DNA from: JACJWR01 sp963752505
GTDB taxonomy: Bacteria > Actinomycetota > Actinomycetes > S36-B12 > UBA10799
Length of the DNA: 64,000 nt
Direction: 5' to 3'
NCBI GenBank assembly: GCA_963752505.1
Contig: CAVVYM010000010.1
Location: forward strand, 186,001 to 250,000
Translations under genes and position numbers: made by a program
The notes under the pieces: generated by a model
Database searches by the model: none
Seen by the model: only the letters and a program-made list of their open reading frames with translations
Told to the model about the DNA's origin: nothing
Shown: in pieces, positions 33,168 through 41,066 of the stretch
Layout: each line of letters starts with the position of its first letter
How positions within the stretch are numbered: the first letter of the stretch is position 1

Positions 33168-34802
33168 ATGGCCGAGTTGACGATCTCCGGCGAGGAGATT
33201 CGTGAGGCGATCGCGCGCAACGTCGCCGGCTTCGCCCCCGAGAACGCCCGCGAGGAGGTGGGTCGGGTTCTCGAGACCGGTGACGGTATCGCTCGGGTCG
33301 AGGGCCTGCACTCCGCGATGACCAACGAGTTGCTCGAGTTCGAGGGCGGTCTCCTCGGCCTTGCCCTGAACCTCGATGTTCGCGAGATCGGTGTCGTGCT
33401 CCTCGGCGACTCCTCGCACATCGAAGAGGGCCAGCAGGTGCGCCGCACCGGCCGGGTGCTCTCGGTGCCGGTCGGAGACGGCTTCCTCGGCCGGGTCGTG
33501 AACCCGCTCGGCGAGCCGATCGACGGTCTCGGCCCGATCGAGGCCGAGACGGAGCGCGCGCTCGAGGTGCAGGCCCCCACAGTGGTGCAGCGCCAGCCCG
33601 TGAAGGAAGCGCTGCTCACCGGCTGGAAGGCTGTGGACGCGATGACGGCCATCGGTCGTGGTCAGCGCCAGCTCATCATCGGTGACCGGCAGACCGGAAA
33701 GACGGTCCTCGCTCTCGACACGATCCTGAACCAGAAGTCCAACTGGGAGTCGGGTGACCCGAAGAAGCAGGTCAAATGCATCTACGTCGCGGTGGGTCAA
33801 AAGGGTTCGACCATCGCAGCGGTGCGCGGCACGCTGGAGGAGTACGGCGCGCTGGAGTACACGACCATTGTGGCGGCCCCCGCCAGCGACAACGCCGGCT
33901 TCAAGTACCTGGCGCCGTTCACCGGATCGGCAATTGGCCAGCACTGGATGTACGAGGGCCAGAACGCGCTCATCATCTTCGATGACCTGAGCAAGCAGGC
34001 CGAGGCCTACCGTGCGGTGTCGCTGCTGCTGCGCCGGCCCCCGGGCCGCGAGGCCTACCCCGGTGACGTCTTCTACCTGCACTCGCGGTTGCTGGAGCGC
34101 TGCGCCAAACTCAGCGCCGAGATGGGCGGCGGCTCGATGACGGGTCTGCCCATCATCGAGACGAAGGCCAACGACGTGTCGGCCTACATCCCGACCAACG
34201 TCATCTCGATTACCGACGGGCAGTGCTTCCTCGAGACCGACCTGTTCAACTCGGGTGTGCGCCCTGCGATCAACGTCGGTATCTCGGTGTCCCGCGTGGG
34301 TGGATCGGCCCAGCCGAAGGCCATGCGCAAGGTTGCTGGCTCGCTCCGGCTGAATCTCGCCCAGTTCCGTGAGCTGGAGGCGTTCGCCGCCTTCGGATCA
34401 GACCTCGACAAGGCGTCCAAAGCGCAACTTGAGCGCGGTTCCCGGTTGGTGGAACTGCTCAAGCAGCCCCAGAACTCGCCCTTCCCGATGGAGAAGGCCG
34501 TGGTCTCGATCTGGGCCGGGACGACCGGCGAACTCGACGAGGTGCCGGTGGAGGACATCAAGCGCTTCGAAGCCGATTTCCTCGACGACCTCGATCGGGC
34601 TCACCCCGGCGTGCTCGCCAGCATCCGCGATTCCGGTGAGTTGTCCGACGACACTGTTACGTCGCTGAAGGCAGCCCTGAGCGACTTCAAGGCGGGCTTC
34701 ACCACCTCCGACGGACACCGCCTGGTGAAGGACGAGCCGGTGGAAGCGCTGCCCGACGAAGAGATCCGCAAGACCACGATCAAGCGCCCCGTGCGGGCAT
34801 AG
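33168..34802 (+). CDS. atpA: ATP synthase F1 subunit alpha
   Basis: A 544-residue non-catalytic nucleotide-binding subunit. The Walker A is GDRQTGKT (residues 172-179); IYVAVGQKGSTIAAV and ALIIFDDLSKQAEAYR follow; PAINVGISVSRVGGSAQ is the alpha signature. The C-terminus extends about 30 residues past E. coli alpha (HRLVKDEPVEALPDEEIRKTTIKRPVRA), the extension known in actinobacteria to suppress ATP hydrolysis in mycobacteria; the parallel is inference. Confidence 0.97.
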   Translation: MAELTISGEEIREAIARNVAGFAPENAREEVGRVLETGDGIARVEGLHSAMTNELLEFEGGLLGLALNLDVREIGVVLLGDSSHIEEGQQVRRTGRVLSVPVGDGFLGRVVNPLGEPIDGLGPIEAETERALEVQAPTVVQRQPVKEALLTGWKAVDAMTAIGRGQRQLIIGDRQTGKTVLALDTILNQKSNWESGDPKKQVKCIYVAVGQKGSTIAAVRGTLEEYGALEYTTIVAAPASDNAGFKYLAPFTGSAIGQHWMYEGQNALIIFDDLSKQAEAYRAVSLLLRRPPGREAYPGDVFYLHSRLLERCAKLSAEMGGGSMTGLPIIETKANDVSAYIPTNVISITDGQCFLETDLFNSGVRPAINVGISVSRVGGSAQPKAMRKVAGSLRLNLAQFRELEAFAAFGSDLDKASKAQLERGSRLVELLKQPQNSPFPMEKAVVSIWAGTTGELDEVPVEDIKRFEADFLDDLDRAHPGVLASIRDSGELSDDTVTSLKAALSDFKAGFTTSDGHRLVKDEPVEALPDEEIRKTTIKRPVRA

Positions 34803-34816
34803 GGAGAGCTGGAAGT

Positions 34817-35770
34817 ATGGGTGCCCAACTTCGGGTCTACCGGCGGCGCATCCGTTCCGTGCAGGCGACCAAGAAGATCACCAAAGCGATGGAACTGATC
34901 GCGTCGTCACGCATTGTGAAGGCGCAACAGGCCTCGGACGCTGCGCTGCCGTACGCCAACGAACTCATTCGATCGATCGGTCTCGCCGCCGCCCACACGT
35001 CGAACATCAACCACCCGCTGCTGGCCACCGAATCCTCGGTGGAAGGCGAAGAGCGGGCAGGGATTCTGCTGATCACTGCGGATCGAGGTTTGGCCGGTGC
35101 CTACTCGACGAACGTGATCAAGGAGGCCGAGAGGCTTGCCGAGAACCTCACTGAGAAGGGTGTCACCCCGGTGCCCTACATCGTGGGGCGTAAGGGCGAG
35201 TCCTTCTACCGCTTCCGGGAGCGGCACATCGAGCAGTCGTGGACCGGGTTCAGCGATGACCCGACCTACGACGATGCCCGGCAGATCGGGGATACGCTGA
35301 TCAAGGACTTCCTCAAGCCGGACACCGAGGGCGGAATCGACGAGATCCACGTCGTCTACACCCACTTCATCAACCGGGTCAAGCAGGAGGTTCGGGTCCG
35401 CCGCGTGCTCCCGTTGCGTGTTGTCAATGTGCCGGTGGGTGAAAGCGCAGACCCGATCACCGGTGGTGACGAGCACGGTGGGCAAGCCGCCCTGCCGCTC
35501 TACGATTTCGAACCGGGCGTCGAGGCTGTCCTCGACGACCTGCTGCCACGCTTTGGAACCCACTTGGTCTACACCGGACTGCTGCTGTCGGCGGCATCGG
35601 AGCACGCGGCCAGGCAACGGGCGATGAGCTCGGCGACCGAGAATGCCGAAGAACTCATCAAGACACTCACTCGACAAGCAAACCAGGCCCGTCAGGCCGA
35701 GATCACCCAGGAGATTAGCGAGATCGTCGGCGGGGCCGACGCACTTGCCTCCGCGAACGCAGGGAGCTGA
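34817..35770 (+). CDS. atpG: ATP synthase F1 subunit gamma
   Basis: A 317-residue central rotor shaft. MGAQLRVYRRRIRSVQATKKITKAMELIASSRIVKA is the N-terminal helix, and the C-terminal helix ends in RQANQARQAEITQEISEIVGGADALA, the conserved gamma tail. The internal region ITADRGLAGAYSTNVI is the family signature. An insertion around DEHGGQAALPLYDFEPG is as in other actinobacteria. AGGGAGAGCTGGAAGT precedes the ATG. Confidence 0.95.
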   Translation: MGAQLRVYRRRIRSVQATKKITKAMELIASSRIVKAQQASDAALPYANELIRSIGLAAAHTSNINHPLLATESSVEGEERAGILLITADRGLAGAYSTNVIKEAERLAENLTEKGVTPVPYIVGRKGESFYRFRERHIEQSWTGFSDDPTYDDARQIGDTLIKDFLKPDTEGGIDEIHVVYTHFINRVKQEVRVRRVLPLRVVNVPVGESADPITGGDEHGGQAALPLYDFEPGVEAVLDDLLPRFGTHLVYTGLLLSAASEHAARQRAMSSATENAEELIKTLTRQANQARQAEITQEISEIVGGADALASANAGS

Positions 35771-35778
35771 CACAAGCA

Positions 35779-37245
35779 ATGACCGCCGAGACCATCACCA
35801 CCACGGCTGACGCGCCAGCCGGCAGCGTCGGCCGCGTCGCCCGGGTCACCGGCCCGGTTGTGGACGTGGAATTCCCCAGCGAGGGTATGCCCGAGCTCTA
35901 CAACGCACTGACCGTCGAGATCGACCTCAGCGATGCGGTCGAAGGGGAAGAGGCGAAGCGCTTCCTCACCCTCGAGGTCGAACAGCACATCGGTGACAAC
36001 CTGGTGCGCGCCATCTCCATGCAGCCGACTGATGGACTCGTGCGTGGCGCTCCGGTGCAGGACACCGGTTCGCCGATTTCGGTGCCGGTCGGCGACGTCA
36101 CGCTCGGCCACGTGTGGAACACCCTCGGTATACCCCTCGACGCTGATGAGGCCAGCCTCGGCATTGAGCACCGGTGGCCAATTCACCGTCTCGCCCCCAG
36201 CTTCGATCAGTTGGAGGCCAAGACGGAGGTCTTCCAGACCGGCATCAAGGTCATCGACCTGCTCACCCCCTACGTCAAGGGCGGCAAGATCGGCCTCTTC
36301 GGCGGCGCTGGTGTGGGCAAGACGGTTTTGATCCAGGAAATGATCTACCGGGTCGCCGAGAACTTCGGTGGTGTCTCCGTCTTCGCGGGCGTGGGAGAGC
36401 GCACCCGTGAAGGAAACGACCTGTTCCTGGAAATGACTGAATCCGGTGTCATCAACAAGACCGCCTTGGTGTTCGGTCAGATGGATGAACCGCCGGGCAC
36501 CCGGCTTCGGGTCGCGCTGAGCGCCCTGACCATGGCCGAGTACTTCCGCGATGTGCAAAAGCAGGACGTGCTGCTGTTCATCGACAACATCTTCCGCTTT
36601 ACCCAAGCAGGTTCAGAGGTGTCGACGCTGCTCGGCCGCATGCCTTCCGCGGTGGGCTACCAGCCGACCCTGGCCGACGAGATGGGTCAGCTGCAGGAGC
36701 GCATCACCTCCACCCGCGGTCACTCCATCACCTCGCTGCAGGCGATCTATGTGCCCGCCGACGACATCACCGACCCGGCGCCGCACACCACCTTCGCGCA
36801 CCTCGACGCCACCACCGTGTTGAGCCGGCCGATCTCGGAACTCGGCATCTATCCGGCCGTGGACCCGCTCGACTCGACCTCGCGCATCCTCGACCCCCAC
36901 ATCGTGGGCGACGAGCACTACGCAGTCGCCGCGCGCGTCAAGGAGATCCTGCAGCGCTACAAGGACCTGCAGGACATCATCGCGATTCTGGGTATCGACG
37001 AACTCTCCGAAGAGGACAAGGTGCTCGTGGGCCGGGCCCGTCGTATCCAGCGCTTCCTCTCACAGAACATGTTCGTGGCAGAGGCCTTCACCGGCCAGCC
37101 CGGCTCGTTCGTTCCGGTGGAGGAGACGATCCGGTCGTTCAAGGCGCTGACCGAGGGCGAGTACGACCACATCCCCGAGCAGGCGTTCTTCATGTGCGGT
37201 GGCATCGAAGATGTCGAGCGCAAGGCCGCTGAGCTCGCCAAGTGA
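35779..37245 (+). CDS. atpD: ATP synthase F1 subunit beta
   Basis: A 488-residue catalytic subunit. Walker A GGAGVGKT (175-182), GERTREGNDLFLEM with the catalytic Glu region, LLFIDNIFRFTQAGSEVS (Walker B) and the DELSEEDKVLV segment of the DELSEED lever. The start ATG follows atpG by 8 bases. Full length for the family. Confidence 0.97.
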   Translation: MTAETITTTADAPAGSVGRVARVTGPVVDVEFPSEGMPELYNALTVEIDLSDAVEGEEAKRFLTLEVEQHIGDNLVRAISMQPTDGLVRGAPVQDTGSPISVPVGDVTLGHVWNTLGIPLDADEASLGIEHRWPIHRLAPSFDQLEAKTEVFQTGIKVIDLLTPYVKGGKIGLFGGAGVGKTVLIQEMIYRVAENFGGVSVFAGVGERTREGNDLFLEMTESGVINKTALVFGQMDEPPGTRLRVALSALTMAEYFRDVQKQDVLLFIDNIFRFTQAGSEVSTLLGRMPSAVGYQPTLADEMGQLQERITSTRGHSITSLQAIYVPADDITDPAPHTTFAHLDATTVLSRPISELGIYPAVDPLDSTSRILDPHIVGDEHYAVAARVKEILQRYKDLQDIIAILGIDELSEEDKVLVGRARRIQRFLSQNMFVAEAFTGQPGSFVPVEETIRSFKALTEGEYDHIPEQAFFMCGGIEDVERKAAELAK

Positions 37246-37267
37246 TGACCGTCGGGAGTGACTGACA

Positions 37268-37672
37268 ATGGCTGAATTGAGCGTGCGTCTGGTGGCGACC
37301 GATAAGCAGGTCTTCATCGGGGAGGCCTCCTTGGTCGTGTTCGAGACCCTGGACGGCCAAATGGGAGTCATGCCGCAGCACTCGCCCATGATGGCGATCC
37401 TTCGGGACGCTCCCGTGCTGATCAAGACCATCGACGAGGGCAACGTCTACGCCGCTGTGCACGGTGGCTTCGTGACGGTGGACGGCAACGCGGTGATCAT
37501 CCTGGCCGAATCGGCCGAGTTGGCGCACGACATCGACACCGACATCGAGAAGCAGGTTGAGGTCGAAATCGGCACACCGGCCGACGATGACGAGGCATCG
37601 AAGGCCCGACTCAAGCGCGCTCAGGTGCGCCTAAGTGTCGCCGCCAAGACGACGACAACCGGGATGCACTAG
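37268..37672 (+). CDS. atpC: ATP synthase F1 subunit epsilon
   Basis: A 134-residue subunit: N-terminal beta-sandwich (MAELSVRLVATDKQVFIGEAS, MGVMPQHSPMMAIL) and a C-terminal helical region (SKARLKRAQVRLSVA) that can latch the rotor. Last gene of the operon. The mycobacterial DUF2550 gene that follows atpC there is missing; a convergent pduO gene lies 17 bases away and no terminator is visible in that gap. Confidence 0.93.
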   Translation: MAELSVRLVATDKQVFIGEASLVVFETLDGQMGVMPQHSPMMAILRDAPVLIKTIDEGNVYAAVHGGFVTVDGNAVIILAESAELAHDIDTDIEKQVEVEIGTPADDDEASKARLKRAQVRLSVAAKTTTTGMH

Positions 37673-37689
37673 CGCGAGGCAGTTCTGGG

Positions 37690-38280
37690 CTAGGCCTCTG
37701 GCTTGCCACCTTGTTCGCGGCCGGGTTCCCACATCACGTCGCCGGATTCTTTGTTCGCGATCCGGCACAAGATGAAGAGCAGATCCGACAGTCGGTTGAG
37801 GTACTGGGCGGGCAGGATGCTCATGCTCGGCCCATGCTCGTGAACCGCTTGCCAGGTGGTGCGCTCGGCCCTTCGGACGATGGTGCGCGCGACGTGCAGC
37901 AGGGCGGCACCGGGAGTGCCGCCGGGCAGGATGAAGGAGCGGAGCGGCTCCAGTTCCGCGTTGTAGGTGTCGCAGGCAGTCTCGAGTCGGTTGACGTAGG
38001 ACTCGGTGACGCGCAGCGGGGGATAGGCCGGATTGGGCACCACCGGGGTGGCCAAGTCGGCGCCCACGTCGAAGAGGTCGTTCTGAATGGTGCGCAGCAG
38101 CGCGTTGATGTCGTCGCCGAGGTCTCCGAGCGTGATGGCAACGCCGATGGCCGCATTCGCCTCGTCGACGTCCGCGTAGGCAGCCAGCCGTGAATCGGTC
38201 TTCGACGTTCGGCTCATGTCGGCCAACGCGGTCGACCCGTCGTCGCCCGTTCGTGTGTAGATGCGCGTCAGATTTACCAT
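37690..38280 (-). CDS. Cob(I)alamin adenosyltransferase, PduO type
   Basis: A 196-residue ATP:corrinoid adenosyltransferase making the 5'-deoxyadenosylcobalamin needed by the acyl-CoA mutase at 41.1-43.1 kb. TRTGDDGSTALADMSRTSKTDSRLAAYADVDEANAAIG is the ATP loop and dimer motif; SFILPGGTPGAALLHVARTIVRRAERTTW contains the Arg-rich active-site helix. Same position next to atpC and murA as Rv1314c of mycobacteria. A TAGGGT -10 lies 6 nt before the ATG, so the message is probably leaderless. Confidence 0.9.
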   Translation of the reverse strand: MVNLTRIYTRTGDDGSTALADMSRTSKTDSRLAAYADVDEANAAIGVAITLGDLGDDINALLRTIQNDLFDVGADLATPVVPNPAYPPLRVTESYVNRLETACDTYNAELEPLRSFILPGGTPGAALLHVARTIVRRAERTTWQAVHEHGPSMSILPAQYLNRLSDLLFILCRIANKESGDVMWEPGREQGGKPEA

Positions 38281-38286
38281 GGCTTC

Positions 38287-38292
38287 ACCCTA
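38287..38292 (-). promoter_or_regulatory. -10 box of a leaderless promoter (pduO)
   Basis: TAGGGT on the minus strand, 6 nt before the ATG at 38280; no ribosome binding site. Confidence 0.5.
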
Positions 38293-38352
38293 GGCCACGC
38301 GGCCGGAACCGACACGTGCAGCGAACGAGGTCTGAGGTCGACGGCAGCCGGG

Positions 38353-38358
38353 TAGCAT
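38353..38358 (+). promoter_or_regulatory. -10 box of a leaderless promoter (murA)
   Basis: TAGCAT, 7 nt before GTG 38366. The box overlaps the ATG at 38357, which argues that GTG 38366 is the true start codon. Confidence 0.5.
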
Positions 38359-38365
38359 GACCTTC

Positions 38366-39646
38366 GTGGAAGCTTTCTTGGTCACCGGCGGAACTCGGCT
38401 TGAAGGCCGCGTTGAGGTTCCTGGTGCCAAGAACAGCGTTCTCAAACTGATGGCGGCGACACTTCTTGCTCGTGGGGCCACAACCATCACCCACGTGCCG
38501 GAGATCCTTGACGTCGAGATCATGGCCGAACTCCTGCGTCGGCTGGGCGCAACCGTGGACTATCGCCCCGTCGAGGGCGAACTCGTCATCGACGTGCCAG
38601 AGACCGTCGGGCACAAAGCCGACTACGACCTGGTACGTCGAATGCGCGCGAGCATCGCGGTGTTGGGTCCGCTGATCGCGCGCGCTGGCGTCGCCGACGT
38701 CGCGCTGCCGGGTGGGGATGCGATCGGATCCCGCGGCCTCGACATGCACATCGAGGGCCTCCGTCGAATGGGAGCGGAGTTCGGCAGCGAACATGGCTTT
38801 CTGATCGCCCACGCGGAAGGCGGCCTGCACGGCGCGCAAATCTGGCTGGACTTCCCGAGCGTGGGAGCCACGGAGAACCTGCTGATGGCCGCTGTCCTGG
38901 CCAAGGGCACCACCGTGATTGACAACGCGGCGCGGGAACCGGAGATCGTCGACCTCTGCAACATGCTGGTCAACATGGGTGCCTCGATCGGTGGCATTGG
39001 CTCATCCACGCTCACCATCGACGGTGTGGAGTCGCTGCATCCGACGACGCATGCGACCGTCGCCGACCGCATCGTGGCGGGCACCTGGGCGACAATGGCT
39101 GCTATCACCCTGGGTGACATCACCATTGACTACGCGGCGACTGAACACCTTGAAATCGCACTCGACAAGTTGATCACGGCCGGTGCGATGGTGGAACAGA
39201 CCGGGAGTGGCTTTCGCGTGAGCATGGATCGTCGGCCGAAGGCGGTGGACATCGTCACCCTGCCGTATCCGGGATTCCCCACGGATCTGCAGCCGCAGTT
39301 CATCGCGCTCAACTCGGTGGCCGACGGTGTCTCGATGGTCACGGAGAACTTGTTTGAGGCGCGCTTCCGATTCGTCAACGAACTCTCCCGGCTGGGTGCC
39401 AACGTGCGCACCGACGGCCACCATGCCTTCATCAAGGGGCGCAAGCGACTCTCGGGCGCTCCGGTCGAGGCGACGGACGTACGCGCCGGCGCGGGTCTCG
39501 TGATGGCCGGTCTGGTTGCGGAGGGCACCACGACCGTGATCGACGTGCATCACATCGATCGCGGCTACGCCCGCTTCACCGACTTGCTGACGTCCCTCGG
39601 CGGCAAGATCGAGCGCGTGGACGTGGACGCGCTCGCCTCGGCCTGA
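38366..39646 (+). CDS. murA: UDP-N-acetylglucosamine 1-carboxyvinyltransferase (Asp-type MurA)
   Basis: A 426-residue cytoplasmic enzyme adding enolpyruvate from PEP to UDP-GlcNAc, the first committed peptidoglycan step. It starts VEAFLVTGGTRLEGRVEVPGAKNSVLKLMAA; GAKN and the later RMGAEF and GFPTDLQPQFIAL motifs are typical. The position of the fosfomycin-alkylated Cys reads LPGGDAIGSRGLDMH, with Asp118 replacing Cys (E. coli Cys115), as in mycobacteria. I choose GTG 38366 over ATG 38357 because of the TAGCAT box. As in mycobacteria it follows the pduO gene. Confidence 0.93.
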   Translation: MEAFLVTGGTRLEGRVEVPGAKNSVLKLMAATLLARGATTITHVPEILDVEIMAELLRRLGATVDYRPVEGELVIDVPETVGHKADYDLVRRMRASIAVLGPLIARAGVADVALPGGDAIGSRGLDMHIEGLRRMGAEFGSEHGFLIAHAEGGLHGAQIWLDFPSVGATENLLMAAVLAKGTTVIDNAAREPEIVDLCNMLVNMGASIGGIGSSTLTIDGVESLHPTTHATVADRIVAGTWATMAAITLGDITIDYAATEHLEIALDKLITAGAMVEQTGSGFRVSMDRRPKAVDIVTLPYPGFPTDLQPQFIALNSVADGVSMVTENLFEARFRFVNELSRLGANVRTDGHHAFIKGRKRLSGAPVEATDVRAGAGLVMAGLVAEGTTTVIDVHHIDRGYARFTDLLTSLGGKIERVDVDALASA

Positions 39647-39652
39647 CGCGGG

Positions 39653-39979
39653 TCAGCGCCCGAACACCGCCCGCGCCTTGTGCTCGTCGGCGGGCCACAC
39701 CATCACCCGAGGGCCGTCCAACGTGGTTGCCAGCGTCGCTTTGACACCAGCTTCCTCCAGCGTGCGGCGTTGAATCTCCCCCTCGATGTAGGACTCCGGC
39801 CGGCTCACCACCACCAGCAGCCCGTAATCGGTCTCGGTACTCGGTGTCGGTGGCGCTGCGACCACCGAGGCGCCCCGCTTCGACGACCATCGCAGAATCA
39901 GCACGAACACCCCAATCGCGGCCAACGCGACGATGGGGCCGAAGAAGTAGGAATACGACTGCCAAGCGGGCACAGTCAT
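39653..39979 (-). CDS. Small single-pass membrane protein of unknown function
   Basis: A 108-residue protein: a short N-terminus, one transmembrane helix (about residues 10-29, FFGPIVALAAIGVFVLIL), a basic stretch WSSKRG, a Pro/Thr linker and a compact domain LLVVVSRPESYIEGEIQRRTLEEAGVKATLATTLDGPRVMVWPADEHKARAVFGR. The domain resembles small alpha/beta signal-transduction-like domains (DUF2007-like), but I am not sure. ATG 40003 gives 8 more residues. Its stop is 6 bases from the convergent murA stop. Confidence 0.6.
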   Translation of the reverse strand: MTVPAWQSYSYFFGPIVALAAIGVFVLILRWSSKRGASVVAAPPTPSTETDYGLLVVVSRPESYIEGEIQRRTLEEAGVKATLATTLDGPRVMVWPADEHKARAVFGR

Positions 39980-40097
39980 AGTGTGGACCGAGTCGAACCG
40001 CACCGCTAGGCGGAGCCGTATCCGGGCCCCTTGGTCGAACCTCTGGGGAGGGTCTTGTGGCCACCGACCTGCACATCTGACGTGACGGCCACTTAGT

Positions 40098-40109
40098 TAC
40101 TCTTCAGTA
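40098..40109. promoter_or_regulatory. TetR-type operator-like palindrome upstream of the hydroxybutyryl-CoA dehydrogenase
   Basis: TACTCTTCAGTA, with TACT/AGTA arms around 4 bp, lies about 50 bp before the start of the next gene in an AT-richer patch (ACTTAGTTAC precedes it). A longer GTGGCC/GGCCAC inverted repeat (40057-40062, 40087-40092) is just upstream. Confidence 0.35.
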
Positions 40110-40159
40110 GGGAGTTTCGACGGCAGCAGTTTCCTGGATTCCATACGGAAGGGCGATAC

Positions 40160-41008
40160 ATGAGCACGGTCACGATTGTTGGAGCTGGCCTGATGGGGTC
40201 TGGAATCGCCCAGGTGTCGGCCGGAGCCGGCTACGACGTTGTGCTGGTAGACACCGCCGAGTCGTCGTTGAGCAAGGCGCGCGACCACATCGGCAGTTCG
40301 TTGGCCAAGTTCGTCGCCAAGGGCAAGTTGACCGAGGGCGACCGTGATGCCGCACTGGATCGCATTACCACCACGACCGACCTGCACGCCGCGGACAGCA
40401 GCGACATCATCGTCGAGGCGGTCTTCGAGAACGTCGACGTGAAGAAGGACATCTTCCGCACCCTTGACAAGATCGCCAAACCCGATGCGGTTCTCGCCAC
40501 CAACACCTCGGCGATTCCGATCACCACCATCGCGGCAGTGACCTCCCGGCCCGAGTCCGTGGTCGGCACTCACTTCTTCTCACCGGTGCCGCTGATGAAA
40601 CTGTGCGAGTTGGTGCGCGGCTACAAGACCTCCGATGACGCGCTTGAGCGCGCTCGGGTGTTTGCCGAGAACGTCGGCAAGACCGTGATCGTCGTGAACC
40701 GTGACGTGGCCGGTTTCGTGACCACGCGGCTCATCTCCGCACTCGCGATGGAGGCTGCCGCGCTGGTGGAAGCGGGTGTGGCGACCGCAGAGGACGTCGA
40801 TATCGCCTGTCGGCTCGGGTTCGGACACGCTATGGGGCCGCTGCAGACCGCCGACCTCACCGGCGTCGACATCCTCACCAACGCCAGTCTGAACATCTAT
40901 GCGGACACCCAGGACGAGAAGTTCGCACCGCCGGAACTGCTGCGCCGGATGGTTGCAGCCGGTGACCTCGGCCAGAAGACCGGCAAGGGCTTCTACGACT
41001 ACAAGTGA
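40160..41008 (+). CDS. 3-Hydroxybutyryl-CoA dehydrogenase
   Basis: A 282-residue NAD(P)-dependent 3-hydroxyacyl-CoA dehydrogenase. IVGAGLMGSGIAQV is the Rossmann loop, DIIVEAVFENVDVKK and ATNTSAIPIT the cofactor wall, and GTHFFSPVPLMKLCELV contains the catalytic His-Glu pair. The C-terminal GFGHAMGPLQTADLTG and GQKTGKGFYDYK are typical of the single-domain Hbd/PaaH form. GGAAGGGCGATAC precedes the ATG. It is 58 bases upstream of the ethylmalonyl-CoA mutase gene, and the two together suggest the crotonyl-CoA branch of acetyl-CoA assimilation. Confidence 0.9.
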   Translation: MSTVTIVGAGLMGSGIAQVSAGAGYDVVLVDTAESSLSKARDHIGSSLAKFVAKGKLTEGDRDAALDRITTTTDLHAADSSDIIVEAVFENVDVKKDIFRTLDKIAKPDAVLATNTSAIPITTIAAVTSRPESVVGTHFFSPVPLMKLCELVRGYKTSDDALERARVFAENVGKTVIVVNRDVAGFVTTRLISALAMEAAALVEAGVATAEDVDIACRLGFGHAMGPLQTADLTGVDILTNASLNIYADTQDEKFAPPELLRRMVAAGDLGQKTGKGFYDYK

Positions 41009-41066
41009 CACACCCACGAATCACACACCTGCGTCGCTCCGGCGCACGGGCGAGGAGGAAAGAGCG

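Noticed and set aside
37673..41066. Cobalamin riboswitch for pduO or the mutase
   Set aside because: Upstream regions are too short or lack the conserved B12-box pattern; pduO appears leaderless.
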